From: Dyadobacter luticola
Lineage (GTDB): Bacteria > Bacteroidota > Bacteroidia > Cytophagales > Spirosomataceae
Length of the DNA: 64,000 nt
Assembly (NCBI RefSeq): GCF_005860805.1
Contig: NZ_VCEJ01000002.1
Coordinates: 1,100,375 to 1,164,374, forward strand
Direction of reading: 5' to 3'
Below, piece after piece: positions 53,642 to 63,089 of this stretch. Position 1 is the stretch's first letter. Each line of letters opens with the position of its first letter. A program made the translations under genes and the position numbers. The notes under the pieces were generated by a model. The model worked only from the letters and a program-made list of their open reading frames with translations. It ran no database searches and was not told where the DNA came from.

Positions 53642-55148
53642 AAAAGTTCGGCGTAAGCGCTGATTCGACAGCTGGTAATCCGTAATATGGATCCAAAATC
53701 GTGAAGGCATTGCCCGGAGGAACTGATCCGGCTGGGAAATAGTAAGCAGCTGGATTTGATTTAACACGCTGACCGTAAGGCACAATGATCTCCTGGATAC
53801 GGCCGGTTCTTACGATATCAAACCATCTTTTGTTTTCAAAAGCCAGCTCTACCCTTCTTTCTTTGAAAATCGCCTCCCGCAGATCGGCTTGTGATACCGC
53901 TTTGGTAGCAGCCAGTCCCGCTCTTTTACGAACCATGTTCAGATATGGGATCGCTTCCGCAGGTTTTCCTTGCTCGTTTAGAGATTCAGCCAGGAAAAGA
54001 AGTACTTCTGCATAGCGGTACACCGGAAAATTCTGGCCTGTGTTGCCGTGCTGCGTATGTTTCCGTGCGAACTTTTTGATGTAAGGATACACTTTGTTTG
54101 CTCGCAAACTCTGGCTCAATGTCACATATCCAATGCTCACATCCTTTCTTTTATCACCAGGCTCGTAAGCTGCAATGATATCCGGGGTTGGAATGTCATT
54201 ACTTTCCTGAGAAGTCGACTGCGGATTGTTGGTACCTGTGATCGGTACGAGCTCTTCTGCAGTGATTGGCGAAGGAAGGATCTGATAGATCAGGTTTCCG
54301 TTATAACCGGCCGAACCTTCCATGTACTGCACTTCAAAAACCGACTCCGCATTGTTTTTGTTGGTAGCATTTCCTGAAAATGCATCGTCATAGTTTGGCA
54401 TCAGCGAGTATTCGCCGCTTTTTACGACATCCGCCATCAATGTTGCAGCGTCGGCCCATTTTTTCTGAACAATGTAAAGGTTCGCCAGCAGGGTTTTAGC
54501 TGCACCCGAAGTAGCCCGTCCTTCTTCTTGTTTTGATTTGGAAAGCAAAGAAGTGGACGCTTCTTTCGCATCTTTTTCGATTTGCGCATACACGTCTTCC
54601 ACTTTCGACAAAGGCAATGCAGCTTCCTCGCGGTTGGTAACCGGCACCAGGTGAAGCGGCACAGAACCGAAATATCTGGCGAGCTCGAAATAAGCAAATG
54701 CTCTGAGGAAAAGCGCCTGACCTTTCAGGTTAGCCTTGATCGCCGCGTCAAAATCCACATCGTCGATCAGGACCAGGATCTGGTTTGCGCGGGAAATGAT
54801 GAGGTAATCCTGGCGCCACTGCTGCAACACATTGTCATTGGCAGTAACACCATTTGCGGTTGGTACTGCAAAATCTGCAATGTTTTCAGTCGGGTCCACT
54901 GCGCCGTAAAGCGGGTTTCTCGCGTAATAAGCATTATCGGAATGCAGCTCACCCAGCTTCCACGCGCGGTCGTTGAAGATAGACCGCAGCGGAGCGTAAG
55001 TTGCATTTACAGCTTGTTCAAAGTCAGTTTGTGTTTTGAAAAACGTATCTGAGCTCAGCGATGTCTGCGGGGTTACGGTCAGGAATTTATCCTGGCAGCT
55101 TGAAAATGCCATGGTAGCAATGCAAGCAATGATTATTTTTTTTCTCAT
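53640..55148 (-). CDS. SusD/RagB family nutrient-binding lipoprotein
   Basis: 502 aa from the ATG at 55148. Lipoprotein signal MRKKIIIACIATMAFSSC (Cys at 18). SusD family: N-terminal TPR-like helices (QAVNATYAPLRSIF; ANQILVLIDDVDFDAAIKANLKGQALFLRAFAYFELARYFGSVPL in part) and the C-terminal RYAEVLLFLAESLNEQGKPAEAIPYLNMVRKRAGL block with ERRVELAFENKRWFDIVRTG. It sits on the outer membrane above the SusC channel and captures the substrate. Substrate unknown. It starts 33 bp after the susC stop. Confidence 0.95.
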   Translation of the reverse strand: MRKKIIIACIATMAFSSCQDKFLTVTPQTSLSSDTFFKTQTDFEQAVNATYAPLRSIFNDRAWKLGELHSDNAYYARNPLYGAVDPTENIADFAVPTANGVTANDNVLQQWRQDYLIISRANQILVLIDDVDFDAAIKANLKGQALFLRAFAYFELARYFGSVPLHLVPVTNREEAALPLSKVEDVYAQIEKDAKEASTSLLSKSKQEEGRATSGAAKTLLANLYIVQKKWADAATLMADVVKSGEYSLMPNYDDAFSGNATNKNNAESVFEVQYMEGSAGYNGNLIYQILPSPITAEELVPITGTNNPQSTSQESNDIPTPDIIAAYEPGDKRKDVSIGYVTLSQSLRANKVYPYIKKFARKHTQHGNTGQNFPVYRYAEVLLFLAESLNEQGKPAEAIPYLNMVRKRAGLAATKAVSQADLREAIFKERRVELAFENKRWFDIVRTGRIQEIIVPYGQRVKSNPAAYYFPAGSVPPGNAFTILDPYYGLPAVESALTPNF

Positions 55149-55180
55149 TATCAATATCGATAGGATGTAAATGGCTGGAA

Positions 55181-58100
55181 TTAGAAGTTGAGGTTGATAC
55201 CCACTGTCCAGGTACGTGGTATTGGATAGTTAGAAAAATCGCGTCCGAGTGATAAGTTGCCGCCGTCTCCGTTTCCTGATGGGTCAGCACTTGTTTCCGG
55301 GTTTGGTCCACCCCAATATTTGGTAAATACGTACAGCTGCTGAACAGAAGCATACAATCTCGCCGACTTGAAGATCTTGTTTTTCACACCAATGTTGTAA
55401 CCCAATGTCACGTTTTTGATGGTAAAGAAAGATGCGTTCGCCAGGAATTGGGTACTTGCCCAGTCTCTTTCAAGACCTGTGTAGTTACCACCATTGTTGG
55501 TTGCGCCGAACATGCCTTTTCCTTCGGTGATGATGGTGCTCGCTACACCGTTTGCGTCATTTTTAACACGGAAACGATCTTTTACGCCAGCTACCATGTT
55601 GAATACACCGTCGAGGTTGGCAGTACTGTACAAATGTTGTACATAAAGCTGGTTACCTTGTGAACCTGAACCGGTTACCGACAAATCGAAGTTTTTATAC
55701 GATACATTGTTGGTGATACCGTAAGTGAATTTCGGGAATGGGTTGCCGATCACCGTTCTGTCGTCCTGGTCACCACCATTTGTGATCACACCGTCACCGT
55801 TCAGGTCTTTGTAGCGGATCACCCCGATTGCCGAGCGGCCCGGAACAACCGGCGTATTTTTAAGTTGCTCAGCAGTAGTGTAGTAGCCATCTTTTACCAA
55901 GCCATAAAACTGTCCAAAAGGCTTGCCTACCTGCGTAATGTTCACTGCACCGTAAACGCGGTCGATGCCGTCAGCGAGTGACATTACCTTGTTTCTGTTG
56001 ATCGAAATGTTCGCGTTGGTAGTCCATTTCAACTGACCTACCGTGTTGCGGGTTGTCAGAGAGAATTCATTTCCCCAGAACTTGATCTCGCCAATGTTAT
56101 CATTGAAGTTTCCGAAACCGGCTTCCTGTGCGATCTGCACGCTGTAAAGCAGGTTACTGGTTCTTTTTGTATAATAATCATAGGCAAATGTGATCCGGTC
56201 GTTGAACAAGCCCAGATCCAAACCAAGGTCAAACTGTTTTGTTTTTTCCCAGCCCAGGTTACGGTTGGCAAGCGAAGTAATTGCCGCACCCGCTGCTACA
56301 TTGCCTCCGAATACCGAGTTGATCGTGTTGTCAACCAAAGCATAAGAAGTATAGTTACCAATGTTGTTGTTACCAATCACACCGTAGCTCGATCTCAATT
56401 TAGCAAACGATATCTGCTTGACGTTTTTCAGAAACTCTTCGTCTGAAACTACCCAGCCTACCGAAGCCGACGGGAATGTTCCCCAGCGGTTATCAGAACC
56501 AAAGCGGGACGATCCATCCGCACGAACAGCTGCCGTGAACAGGTACTTACCTTTGAAGTTGTAAGTCAGACGCGAGAGGTATGATGAAAGCGTAAACTGT
56601 CCTACACCGCTTGAAGTACCGCCGCCGCGAGAAATGTTGATCGCACTTTGAGGTGTTGTGATCCTGTCGTCCGGATAAGTATTAGCCGAAACAGTCAAAG
56701 CCTCTTCATTGAATTTTTGAAGCGTCGCACCAGCTAGCAATTCGAAATTATGTTCTCCGAAAGATTTGTTGTAGGTAACCGTGTTTTCGTTCAGCCAGCT
56801 GTAACTCTGATAATTTGAGCGAACAGATGATGCAGTGGTTGGAATCGGTACGTTGATCTGGTAAGTCGCAGTCGATGGGTTGAAGTAAAAGAATTTCTCA
56901 GCCCGGTACTCTGTATTGAAAGAGGCTTTGATCGTCAAACCTTTGATCGGCGAATAAGCTGCGTAAGCATTTCCAAGGAAGCTGGTTTTCTTCGTTTCGT
57001 TGGTCAGCTGCTGTGCCGCGCGCACCCAGTTAGGGTAATTGAAAATGTTACCGGTACTTCCAGGGAAGTTGTTATAAGTAGTCAAATCACCGTTTGCGTC
57101 GCGGATCGGCATTACCGGCCAAGTATGCAAAGCATTGAAAAGGATACCGGTACCACGGTCACCATCTGATTTTGGTGTATTGTCAAAAATGTAAGACGGA
57201 GCAATGTTGAAGCCTAGTCTCACTTTGTCGCTCACACGGTACTCGTTGTTAATACGCAAAGAATATCTTTTGTAAGCATTGTTGATCACCACACCCTGCT
57301 GGTTGAAAACCCCCGCTACGACCGAAGTACTTGATTTTTCGGTGTTGGTAGTTACCGTCAGGTTATAGCTTTGAAGCGGCGCCCGGCGGAGCAATGCACC
57401 ATACCAGTCGTTGTTTTTGCCTCTGTATTTTGAAGGATCGGTAAATTCTTCCGGTACTGGCTGGTTCTGGTCTTCGTAATATTCTTTTTTGAACTGCGCG
57501 AATTCTTCTGCATTCAACATTTTGATCAAACCGCGGTCCGGCACTTTTTGCGTACCCACATACACATTCAGGCCAATGTTGGTTTTTCCATTGGTCGATT
57601 TTTTGGTAGTGATCAAAACAACACCATTCGCAGCACGTGAACCGTAGAGAGAAGTTGAAGCCGCATCTTTCAGGATGGTAATGTCTTCAATTTCATCCGG
57701 GTTCATGTTACCGATGCTACCCGTGATCGGGAAACCGTCAATCACGTAAAGCGGATCGCTACCTGCTGAAACCGACAACTGGCCGCGGATACGGATAGAC
57801 ATTCCCTGCCCTGGCTTACCGGTGGTTTGGTTAATCTGCACACCAGCCAGTTTACCCTGTAATTTCTGGGTCACCTGCGACACCGGCATGTCTTTAATCT
57901 CGTCGGCTTTAATGGTCTGTACCGCACCGGTGATTTCTTTTTTCAACTGGCTACCGTAACCCACTACCACGACTTCCGTAAGTGCTTTCGAGTCGGTCGC
58001 GAGCTTAATGTTCACTGTCGAGCTGGATCCGAGGGGTAATTCCTGGGTCAGAAAACCCACGGAAGAAATGATCAATGTTCCACCCGATTCAGGTGCATTG

Positions 58101-58378
58101 ATTGTAAAATTACCTTCGGCATCGGAAACAGTACCAGTAGTTGTTCCTTTCAATACCACACTTGCTCCGGGAAGGCCGGCACCTGTATCGTCAAGCACCT
58201 GCCCCTTGATGGTGCGGTCGACATTCACAGAACTACTTACATGTAATGGGCTAAGGGCCAGATGGTTGTCAGCCATCGCATTGAGTCCACACGCAGCGCC
58301 TATGAGCACCTGGCTCAGAGACAACTTCAAAATGGAATTCAATTTAGCGCATTGAGGAAATTGGCGAAATTGATTCAT
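55181..58378 (-). CDS. SusC/RagA family TonB-dependent outer-membrane receptor
   Basis: 1065 aa. Signal peptide region (residues 1-40), carboxypeptidase-like regulatory domain at about 57-135 (IKGQVLDDTGAGLPGASVVLKG), TonB box-like EVVVVGYGSQ (about 137-147), plug (LQGKLAGVQINQTTGKPGQGMSIRIRG) and the SusC signature LYVIDGFPITGSIGNMNPDEIEDITILKDAASTSLYGSRAANGVVLITTK (key: Pro, Asp, Ala-Ser, Gly). A 22-strand barrel follows and ends in Phe. It imports glycans or other large nutrients with its SusD partner. Preceded by a long intergenic region and promoter-like copy B. Confidence 0.95.
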   Translation of the reverse strand: MNQFRQFPQCAKLNSILKLSLSQVLIGAACGLNAMADNHLALSPLHVSSSVNVDRTIKGQVLDDTGAGLPGASVVLKGTTTGTVSDAEGNFTINAPESGGTLIISSVGFLTQELPLGSSSTVNIKLATDSKALTEVVVVGYGSQLKKEITGAVQTIKADEIKDMPVSQVTQKLQGKLAGVQINQTTGKPGQGMSIRIRGQLSVSAGSDPLYVIDGFPITGSIGNMNPDEIEDITILKDAASTSLYGSRAANGVVLITTKKSTNGKTNIGLNVYVGTQKVPDRGLIKMLNAEEFAQFKKEYYEDQNQPVPEEFTDPSKYRGKNNDWYGALLRRAPLQSYNLTVTTNTEKSSTSVVAGVFNQQGVVINNAYKRYSLRINNEYRVSDKVRLGFNIAPSYIFDNTPKSDGDRGTGILFNALHTWPVMPIRDANGDLTTYNNFPGSTGNIFNYPNWVRAAQQLTNETKKTSFLGNAYAAYSPIKGLTIKASFNTEYRAEKFFYFNPSTATYQINVPIPTTASSVRSNYQSYSWLNENTVTYNKSFGEHNFELLAGATLQKFNEEALTVSANTYPDDRITTPQSAINISRGGGTSSGVGQFTLSSYLSRLTYNFKGKYLFTAAVRADGSSRFGSDNRWGTFPSASVGWVVSDEEFLKNVKQISFAKLRSSYGVIGNNNIGNYTSYALVDNTINSVFGGNVAAGAAITSLANRNLGWEKTKQFDLGLDLGLFNDRITFAYDYYTKRTSNLLYSVQIAQEAGFGNFNDNIGEIKFWGNEFSLTTRNTVGQLKWTTNANISINRNKVMSLADGIDRVYGAVNITQVGKPFGQFYGLVKDGYYTTAEQLKNTPVVPGRSAIGVIRYKDLNGDGVITNGGDQDDRTVIGNPFPKFTYGITNNVSYKNFDLSVTGSGSQGNQLYVQHLYSTANLDGVFNMVAGVKDRFRVKNDANGVASTIITEGKGMFGATNNGGNYTGLERDWASTQFLANASFFTIKNVTLGYNIGVKNKIFKSARLYASVQQLYVFTKYWGGPNPETSADPSGNGDGGNLSLGRDFSNYPIPRTWTVGINLNF

Positions 58379-58695
58379 AGGATTTGATTTTGATTAAAAT
58401 TCAGCAGAGATAACAGATTGGTAGACACGGGTTAATCGGGTTTTTGCATGGGTCCTTTCTTCATTCAACTCAAATTTGGTGGTCAATTTTAGATAGGGGT
58501 TTAGAAATAGTCGCAGATCGGTATGTATAAAAAATATCAACTTTTATTGTTAAAGTCTTATTTGAGTTCAACAGCAATTTTCCCATTTCTGGGAGGGCTT
58601 AAACAGGCATAAGTTGACGGAGAATTGAAATACTTTAAGAATTAAATGTTCTGGTATCTACACGACACAATTTTTAATTCTAATAGTAACATTTA
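58379..58695 (-). other. Long leader region of the susC operon
   Basis: 317 bp between the predicted promoter (copy B) and the susC start codon. A short hairpin-like CCCATTTCTGGG occurs at about 58586. No ORF or known riboswitch is recognisable. The length would allow leader-level control. Confidence 0.4.
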
Positions 58696-58748
58696 TGCAA
58701 TAGTAGAGGGAATGGAATAACAGACTATCCTGCTCTGTCTGGTTTTAA
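58696..58748 (-). promoter_or_regulatory. Shared 53-bp promoter-like element, copy B
   Basis: TGCAATAGTA, 18 bp, ACTATCCTGCTCTGTCT, read on the + strand. Identical in both blocks to copy C at 62856. On the minus strand it reads AGACAGAGCAGGATAGT, 18 bp, TACTATTGCA and lies upstream of susC. Confidence 0.72.
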
Positions 58749-58781
58749 TTGAGATTTAATTAATCGATTTAGTACAAAAAA

Positions 58782-58802
58782 AAGCGCACTTGCGGTGCGC
58801 TT
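58782..58802 (-). terminator. Intrinsic terminator after the DUF1501 gene
   Basis: Stem AAGCGCAC / GTGCGCTT with a 5-nt loop and a run of about nine T on the minus strand (A-run 58775-58783 on the + strand), 24 bp past the DUF1501 stop. It shields the susC promoter region from read-through. Confidence 0.9.
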
Positions 58803-58826
58803 CCTTTCCTGCCTTAACTCCGGATC

Positions 58827-60254
58827 TTAGCTCAGCAATTCCATCACTGGCTTGCCTTTTCCATCGGGAGTGGTGTAAAATGGCCTTTTTTCAATTTCAT
58901 ACTGGGTGTCCGGGGCGATGCCCAATGCGTGGTAGATGGTCTGGTGGATACCGTCGATTTTTACCGGATTTTCGATGGTTTTGCAGGGACGCTCATCGGC
59001 TGTTTTTCCGTACACAAATCCTTTTTTAATTCCGCCGCCGAACATTAACATCGAGCAGCCGTCGGTAAAGTGGCGGTGCATACCATAAAATTTCAAGTCT
59101 GAAAGAATGTCCGGCTGGGCCACTTGTTCCAGTACTTTCTGGTCGGGGCGGCCTTCCACCATCATATCACGGCTGAACTCGCTGGCGAGTACGATCATGG
59201 TGCGGTCGAGCAAACCTTTTTCGTCCAGGTCTTTGATCAGCTGGGCAACCGGCCCGTCGATCTGCTTTTTCATTTCTTCCAGGCGGGTATGTCCGTTTTC
59301 GTGGGTATCCCAGCCTTTAAATGGTTCATATTCAGTAGTTACGCTGATAAACCTGGCGCCTTGTTCTGTCAGCCGGCGGGCGAGTAAGCATCCCAGACCA
59401 AACTTGCCGGTGTTGTACGTATCGTAGCTCTTTTTCGGTTCGGTGCTGAGGTCAAATGCTTTCGATTCGGGCGAATTCAATAATGCATAAGCCTGCTCCA
59501 TCGAACGTTTTAATGATTCGCGCTGGTAGTCACTGCCAAATTCACCCACCGGGCTATTGTTGATCAGCTCATTGTAAAGCTGGTTTCTACGCTCAAATCT
59601 TTTTGCATCCATACCCACCGGCGGGCGCACGCTGTCCAATCCCTGGCTCGGGTCCGGGATAAAAAACGGACCAAATTCATTGCCGAGGAAGCCGGCCGTA
59701 TGGAACGCTTTCAGCTCTTCGGCCTCTCCTACCGTGAACCGCTGGCCAATGTCCACAAACGCCGGGATGACCGGATTTTTAGGTCCCAACTCTTTCGCGA
59801 TCCACGATCCGAGGTGCGGCGCGGCCACGGTTTGAGGTGGTTCGTAGCAGGTATGCCAGTGATATTGGTGCCGCGAATGCAGGATGTGGCCCATGTCCGC
59901 CGCCACGTACGAGCGGATCAATGTGCCTTTGTCCATCACATTCCCGATGGATTGCAGCCCGTCAGAAAAGTGAATGCCGTCGAGTTTGGTGGGCAAAGAT
60001 TTGAATGTGCTCAAAACCCGGTTGCCTTCCATGTCCCTTTCGTAAGGCGTGTACAGTTTCGGGTCGAAGGTTTCGGTATGGGCCATACCGCCTGCCATCC
60101 ATAAAAGAATGACGGTATCTGCGGTGGAGTTGCTGCCGGATTTGCCTTTACAGGAAGACAGCAGGTTTGCTACTGGTGCTCCCGCAGCCAGCGCAGCAAG
60201 TGTTGCAGCACTCGCATGCTGCAAAAACTCTCTCCTATTCCATTGGCTTTTCAT
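58827..60254 (-). CDS. DUF1501 domain-containing exported protein
   Basis: 475 aa from the ATG at 60254 (an upstream TTG at 60260 would add two residues). Tat signal NRREFLQHASAATLAALAAG followed by a possible lipobox SSCKG. DUF1501 (alkaline phosphatase/sulfatase-like fold): VILLWMAGGMAHTETFDPK, GVHFSDGLQSIG-type, HSRHQYHWHTCYEPPQ, and near the end IVLASEFSRDM and MLMFGGGIKKGFVYGKT. Function of the family is unproven; it is nearly always encoded beside a DUF1549/DUF1553 cytochrome protein, as here (184-bp gap). Confidence 0.9.
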   Translation of the reverse strand: MKSQWNRREFLQHASAATLAALAAGAPVANLLSSCKGKSGSNSTADTVILLWMAGGMAHTETFDPKLYTPYERDMEGNRVLSTFKSLPTKLDGIHFSDGLQSIGNVMDKGTLIRSYVAADMGHILHSRHQYHWHTCYEPPQTVAAPHLGSWIAKELGPKNPVIPAFVDIGQRFTVGEAEELKAFHTAGFLGNEFGPFFIPDPSQGLDSVRPPVGMDAKRFERRNQLYNELINNSPVGEFGSDYQRESLKRSMEQAYALLNSPESKAFDLSTEPKKSYDTYNTGKFGLGCLLARRLTEQGARFISVTTEYEPFKGWDTHENGHTRLEEMKKQIDGPVAQLIKDLDEKGLLDRTMIVLASEFSRDMMVEGRPDQKVLEQVAQPDILSDLKFYGMHRHFTDGCSMLMFGGGIKKGFVYGKTADERPCKTIENPVKIDGIHQTIYHALGIAPDTQYEIEKRPFYTTPDGKGKPVMELLS

Positions 60255-60438
60255 TTTCAATTATTTTTTAAAACGCTGATTATCAAAAAATTAAACCGTA
60301 ATATTTATTTTACTTTTTATACTATTAATATTTATTTTTCTTATTTAAAATATCGATCATTTAAAAAGTTACGTATGTAATGATCATATTGTCTGGTTAA
60401 TGCTATTGGTATGTTTGATACATTCAGAATGTGCTGTA

Positions 60439-62802
60439 TTAATAGATCAACTGAAACTCCGGAACCAATGCAATCGCCCATACCAGATCTTGGATTCCTT
60501 CCTCGCTCGGCACCGGTCCGAGTATCTTTTTGGCAGCCGCAATCTCTTTCGGGAGCGGCGTGCGGCCCAATGCTTTTTGGTACAGCTCAGTCACCAGCGA
60601 GTCCGACGTCGGATATTTGGTCTTCCAGTTTTTCGCGCCCTCTTTTAATGTTTGGGTAAACTTGCTACCATTGGTTAGTTCCAATGCTTGCAGCAAGTTG
60701 GCCTGCGACGTCCGGCTCGTACTCACAGTCTCCCGGTTAGGGCGACCCAGTGAAGTCAGGAACGGATCGTTTTTCACGAGGGCTGCGCGGGCAAAAGGAA
60801 GTTTCGGTTTAATGTCCTCAGGTAAGCGTTTGTAAACAATCGCCGAGTCGGCATACATCGGACTGAATGCTACACTGATCGCATCCGAGAACTGTTCGGC
60901 CGAAAGCCGCTTTCTTACCATGCCGGTAAACTTGTAATTGTTGGCCATAATGTCCTGCGCTTCTTTCACGGACGTTGAGGGCAGCTGATATGTTTTGGAA
61001 GTGACGATCGTGAAGATCAGCTTTTTCATATCATAACCATTTGCGACAAAATCGGAAGCCAGCCAGTCGAGCAAGTCTTCGCTCCACGGTACATTGTCCA
61101 TCGCATCCACCGGCTCCACAATCCCGCGACCGAGCAGCTGCGCCCATACCCGGTTTGAAACCGTACGGTAAAGACGTCCGTCTTTGGGCTGCACCAGAAA
61201 ATCTGCAAGCTGACGCAAGCGTTTTTCGGTACTTGCATTAACACTGATCTCACCCAGTTCCGGGAAAAGGATTTTGGTACCAGCGATTTTACCCGTCGGC
61301 TTGTCGCAGCGGTTAATCTCTAATAAGGTATCTGCAAAAATGTTCGCGAATGCATAGGAGTCGGCCAGTTTCCAGTCACTGATAAAACTGTCGTGACAGG
61401 AAGCACATTTCAGGTTGAGCCCTAGCATCACCTGTGCCACATTCTGGGCGGCCTGCATTTCAGTACGCTGGCTCGAATTGATGGTGCCGCGCCATTTAAT
61501 GCCTTTTATAAATCCTTCGGAGGCTTTGTCGGGACTGATGAGCTCTTTTACAAAAAAGTTGTAAGGCTTGTTGTCCTGCAAAGAAGTGTAAAGCCATTTG
61601 GTAATGTCAAAACGGCCACCGGTAATGTAGCCAGTTCCGGAATAATCATTTCGCAACGCGTCATTCCAGAATGTCATCCAATGTTGCGCATAGTCGTCAT
61701 TGCGGCTCAGGAGCTCTTTCGCAAGAATCTCACGTTTGTCGGGACGGCTATCTGCTATGAATGCGGAGATCTTTTCAGGTGGCGGCAGTAAGCCGATAAC
61801 ATCCAGGTAAACCCGGCGGATGTAGGTGCGGTCATCGACAACCGGTTTCCAGGCAATTTTATTTTTTTGAAAATAAGCATTTACAAAAAGATCCACTGGC
61901 TTGGTCAGATCGCCGGTTGGCGCTGGTACCGTCGGCATACGCGGTTCGAGTTCTGCCACGCGGTAAATACTTTTTTGCTTGCCGTCGGGCCACAGGGCGC
62001 CTTTTTCAATCCAGTAAGTCAATACCTTGATTTCTCTTTCACTCAGGCGTTTTCCTTTGGTCGGCATCGCCTCTTTGTCTCCTTTCGGAAGAGATATGCG
62101 CCTGATCAGTTCACTTTTGTCGGGATGGTTCGGGATTACGACCACGCCATCTTCGCCGCCTTTCATAATGGCATCTTTGCTGTCGAGGCGGAGGTCGCCT
62201 TTGGTTTTGGTTTCGCTGTGGCAGCTGTAACAGTTGTGGGCCAGGATTGTGCGAACTTCGATGTTCAGTTCCTGTACTTGCTGCGGGTTTAATGCACCAT
62301 TATTGGTTAAGACAAAATCCGCCTCGGTTTCACCTTCTGGCTCTTTTGTCCCGCCCGCGCCGCCAGGTAACACGCTTGACAGATAGTCATCGCCGTGGGT
62401 TAGCATTGCGCCATAATGTCCGGCAAATGATACGCCAAATACAGTGCAGAACAAGAGTGACCGGAAGATCGCCCTGTTTTTAGCTTTCAAGGCAAAAAGC
62501 GCCACAACCGTCAAGGTCATGGTCGCAATACCCGACCATTTGTGAATGTTGAATGTTTGCCCGCTCGCATCCTCTGAGTCAGCCAGCATGAGTCCGAAGA
62601 CCACAGCAAAGACCGCGCTGAACGCACCCACCCAGGTCAATATAGAAATCGCATCGCGGAGAGCGCCCGACTTGCGTTTCCAGTCTAAAATTTCAAGTAA
62701 GAGGGCGACGCACAAAAGTCCAATCGGAAAATGCACGAGCAGCGGATGCAGCCGCCCTAAAAATTGCCAAAGCCAGAAAGTTTCGTTTGCTTGGAGTAAC
62801 AC
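60439..62802 (-). CDS. DUF2231/DUF1549/DUF1553 multidomain cytochrome c protein
   Basis: 787 aa, start GTG at 62802. Four membrane segments at about 15-140 form a DUF2231-like domain (FLGRLHPLLVHFPIGLLCVALLLEIL). A Planctomycete-type cytochrome domain has C191-Y-S-C194-H195 (HNCYSCHSETKTKGDLRLDSK), followed by the DUF1549 domain (about 310-520) with a second site C466-A-S-C469-H470, and DUF1553 from about 540 (PWSEDLLDWLASDFVANGYDMKKLI). Together with DUF1501 it may form a membrane-bound redox or hydrolytic complex on the periplasmic side. The reaction is unknown. Preceded by promoter-like copy C, 54 bp upstream. Confidence 0.9.
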   Translation of the reverse strand: MLLQANETFWLWQFLGRLHPLLVHFPIGLLCVALLLEILDWKRKSGALRDAISILTWVGAFSAVFAVVFGLMLADSEDASGQTFNIHKWSGIATMTLTVVALFALKAKNRAIFRSLLFCTVFGVSFAGHYGAMLTHGDDYLSSVLPGGAGGTKEPEGETEADFVLTNNGALNPQQVQELNIEVRTILAHNCYSCHSETKTKGDLRLDSKDAIMKGGEDGVVVIPNHPDKSELIRRISLPKGDKEAMPTKGKRLSEREIKVLTYWIEKGALWPDGKQKSIYRVAELEPRMPTVPAPTGDLTKPVDLFVNAYFQKNKIAWKPVVDDRTYIRRVYLDVIGLLPPPEKISAFIADSRPDKREILAKELLSRNDDYAQHWMTFWNDALRNDYSGTGYITGGRFDITKWLYTSLQDNKPYNFFVKELISPDKASEGFIKGIKWRGTINSSQRTEMQAAQNVAQVMLGLNLKCASCHDSFISDWKLADSYAFANIFADTLLEINRCDKPTGKIAGTKILFPELGEISVNASTEKRLRQLADFLVQPKDGRLYRTVSNRVWAQLLGRGIVEPVDAMDNVPWSEDLLDWLASDFVANGYDMKKLIFTIVTSKTYQLPSTSVKEAQDIMANNYKFTGMVRKRLSAEQFSDAISVAFSPMYADSAIVYKRLPEDIKPKLPFARAALVKNDPFLTSLGRPNRETVSTSRTSQANLLQALELTNGSKFTQTLKEGAKNWKTKYPTSDSLVTELYQKALGRTPLPKEIAAAKKILGPVPSEEGIQDLVWAIALVPEFQLIY

Positions 62803-62855
62803 AATATAAAAAATTATGGGTTTAGGAATATTCAGTATAAAGACCTGAAATATTT

Positions 62856-62908
62856 TGCAATAGTAAAATGATTGAAAATTGGCACTATCCTGCTCTGTCT
62901 TGTTTGAA
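62856..62908 (-). promoter_or_regulatory. Shared 53-bp promoter-like element, copy C
   Basis: TGCAATAGTA, 18 bp, ACTATCCTGCTCTGTCT. Identical in both conserved blocks to copy B while the 18-bp spacer differs. 54 bp upstream of the DUF1549 gene start on the minus strand, the position expected of its promoter. Confidence 0.75.
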
Positions 62909-63037
62909 TGTGGCGGGATAGCAGTGTTTTGGAGAAATGTCTTGAATAAAAATCAGGAGATCAGTGAAATTTAGTAAGCACAAAGTTAGTAGGGTAACGA
63001 TTTTGAAATAGTTAAAGTTACAGTTATTCTCAGAATG

Positions 63038-63078
63038 TGTCAAAGACGGACATTTTGGTAAAATATCCGTCTTTGACA
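63038..63078. terminator. Terminator hairpin after second SusD
   Basis: Perfect 13-bp arms TGTCAAAGACGGA (63038-63050) / TCCGTCTTTGACA (63066-63078) with a 15-nt loop, 11 bp past the SusD stop on the minus strand. Confidence 0.78.
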
Positions 63079-63089
63079 ACAAACCACCA

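Noticed and set aside
58759-58772. TTAATCGATTTA as a second LacI operator controlling susC
   Set aside because: It is imperfect, in an AT-rich region and about 380 bp from the start codon; kept only as a remark in the LacI finding.
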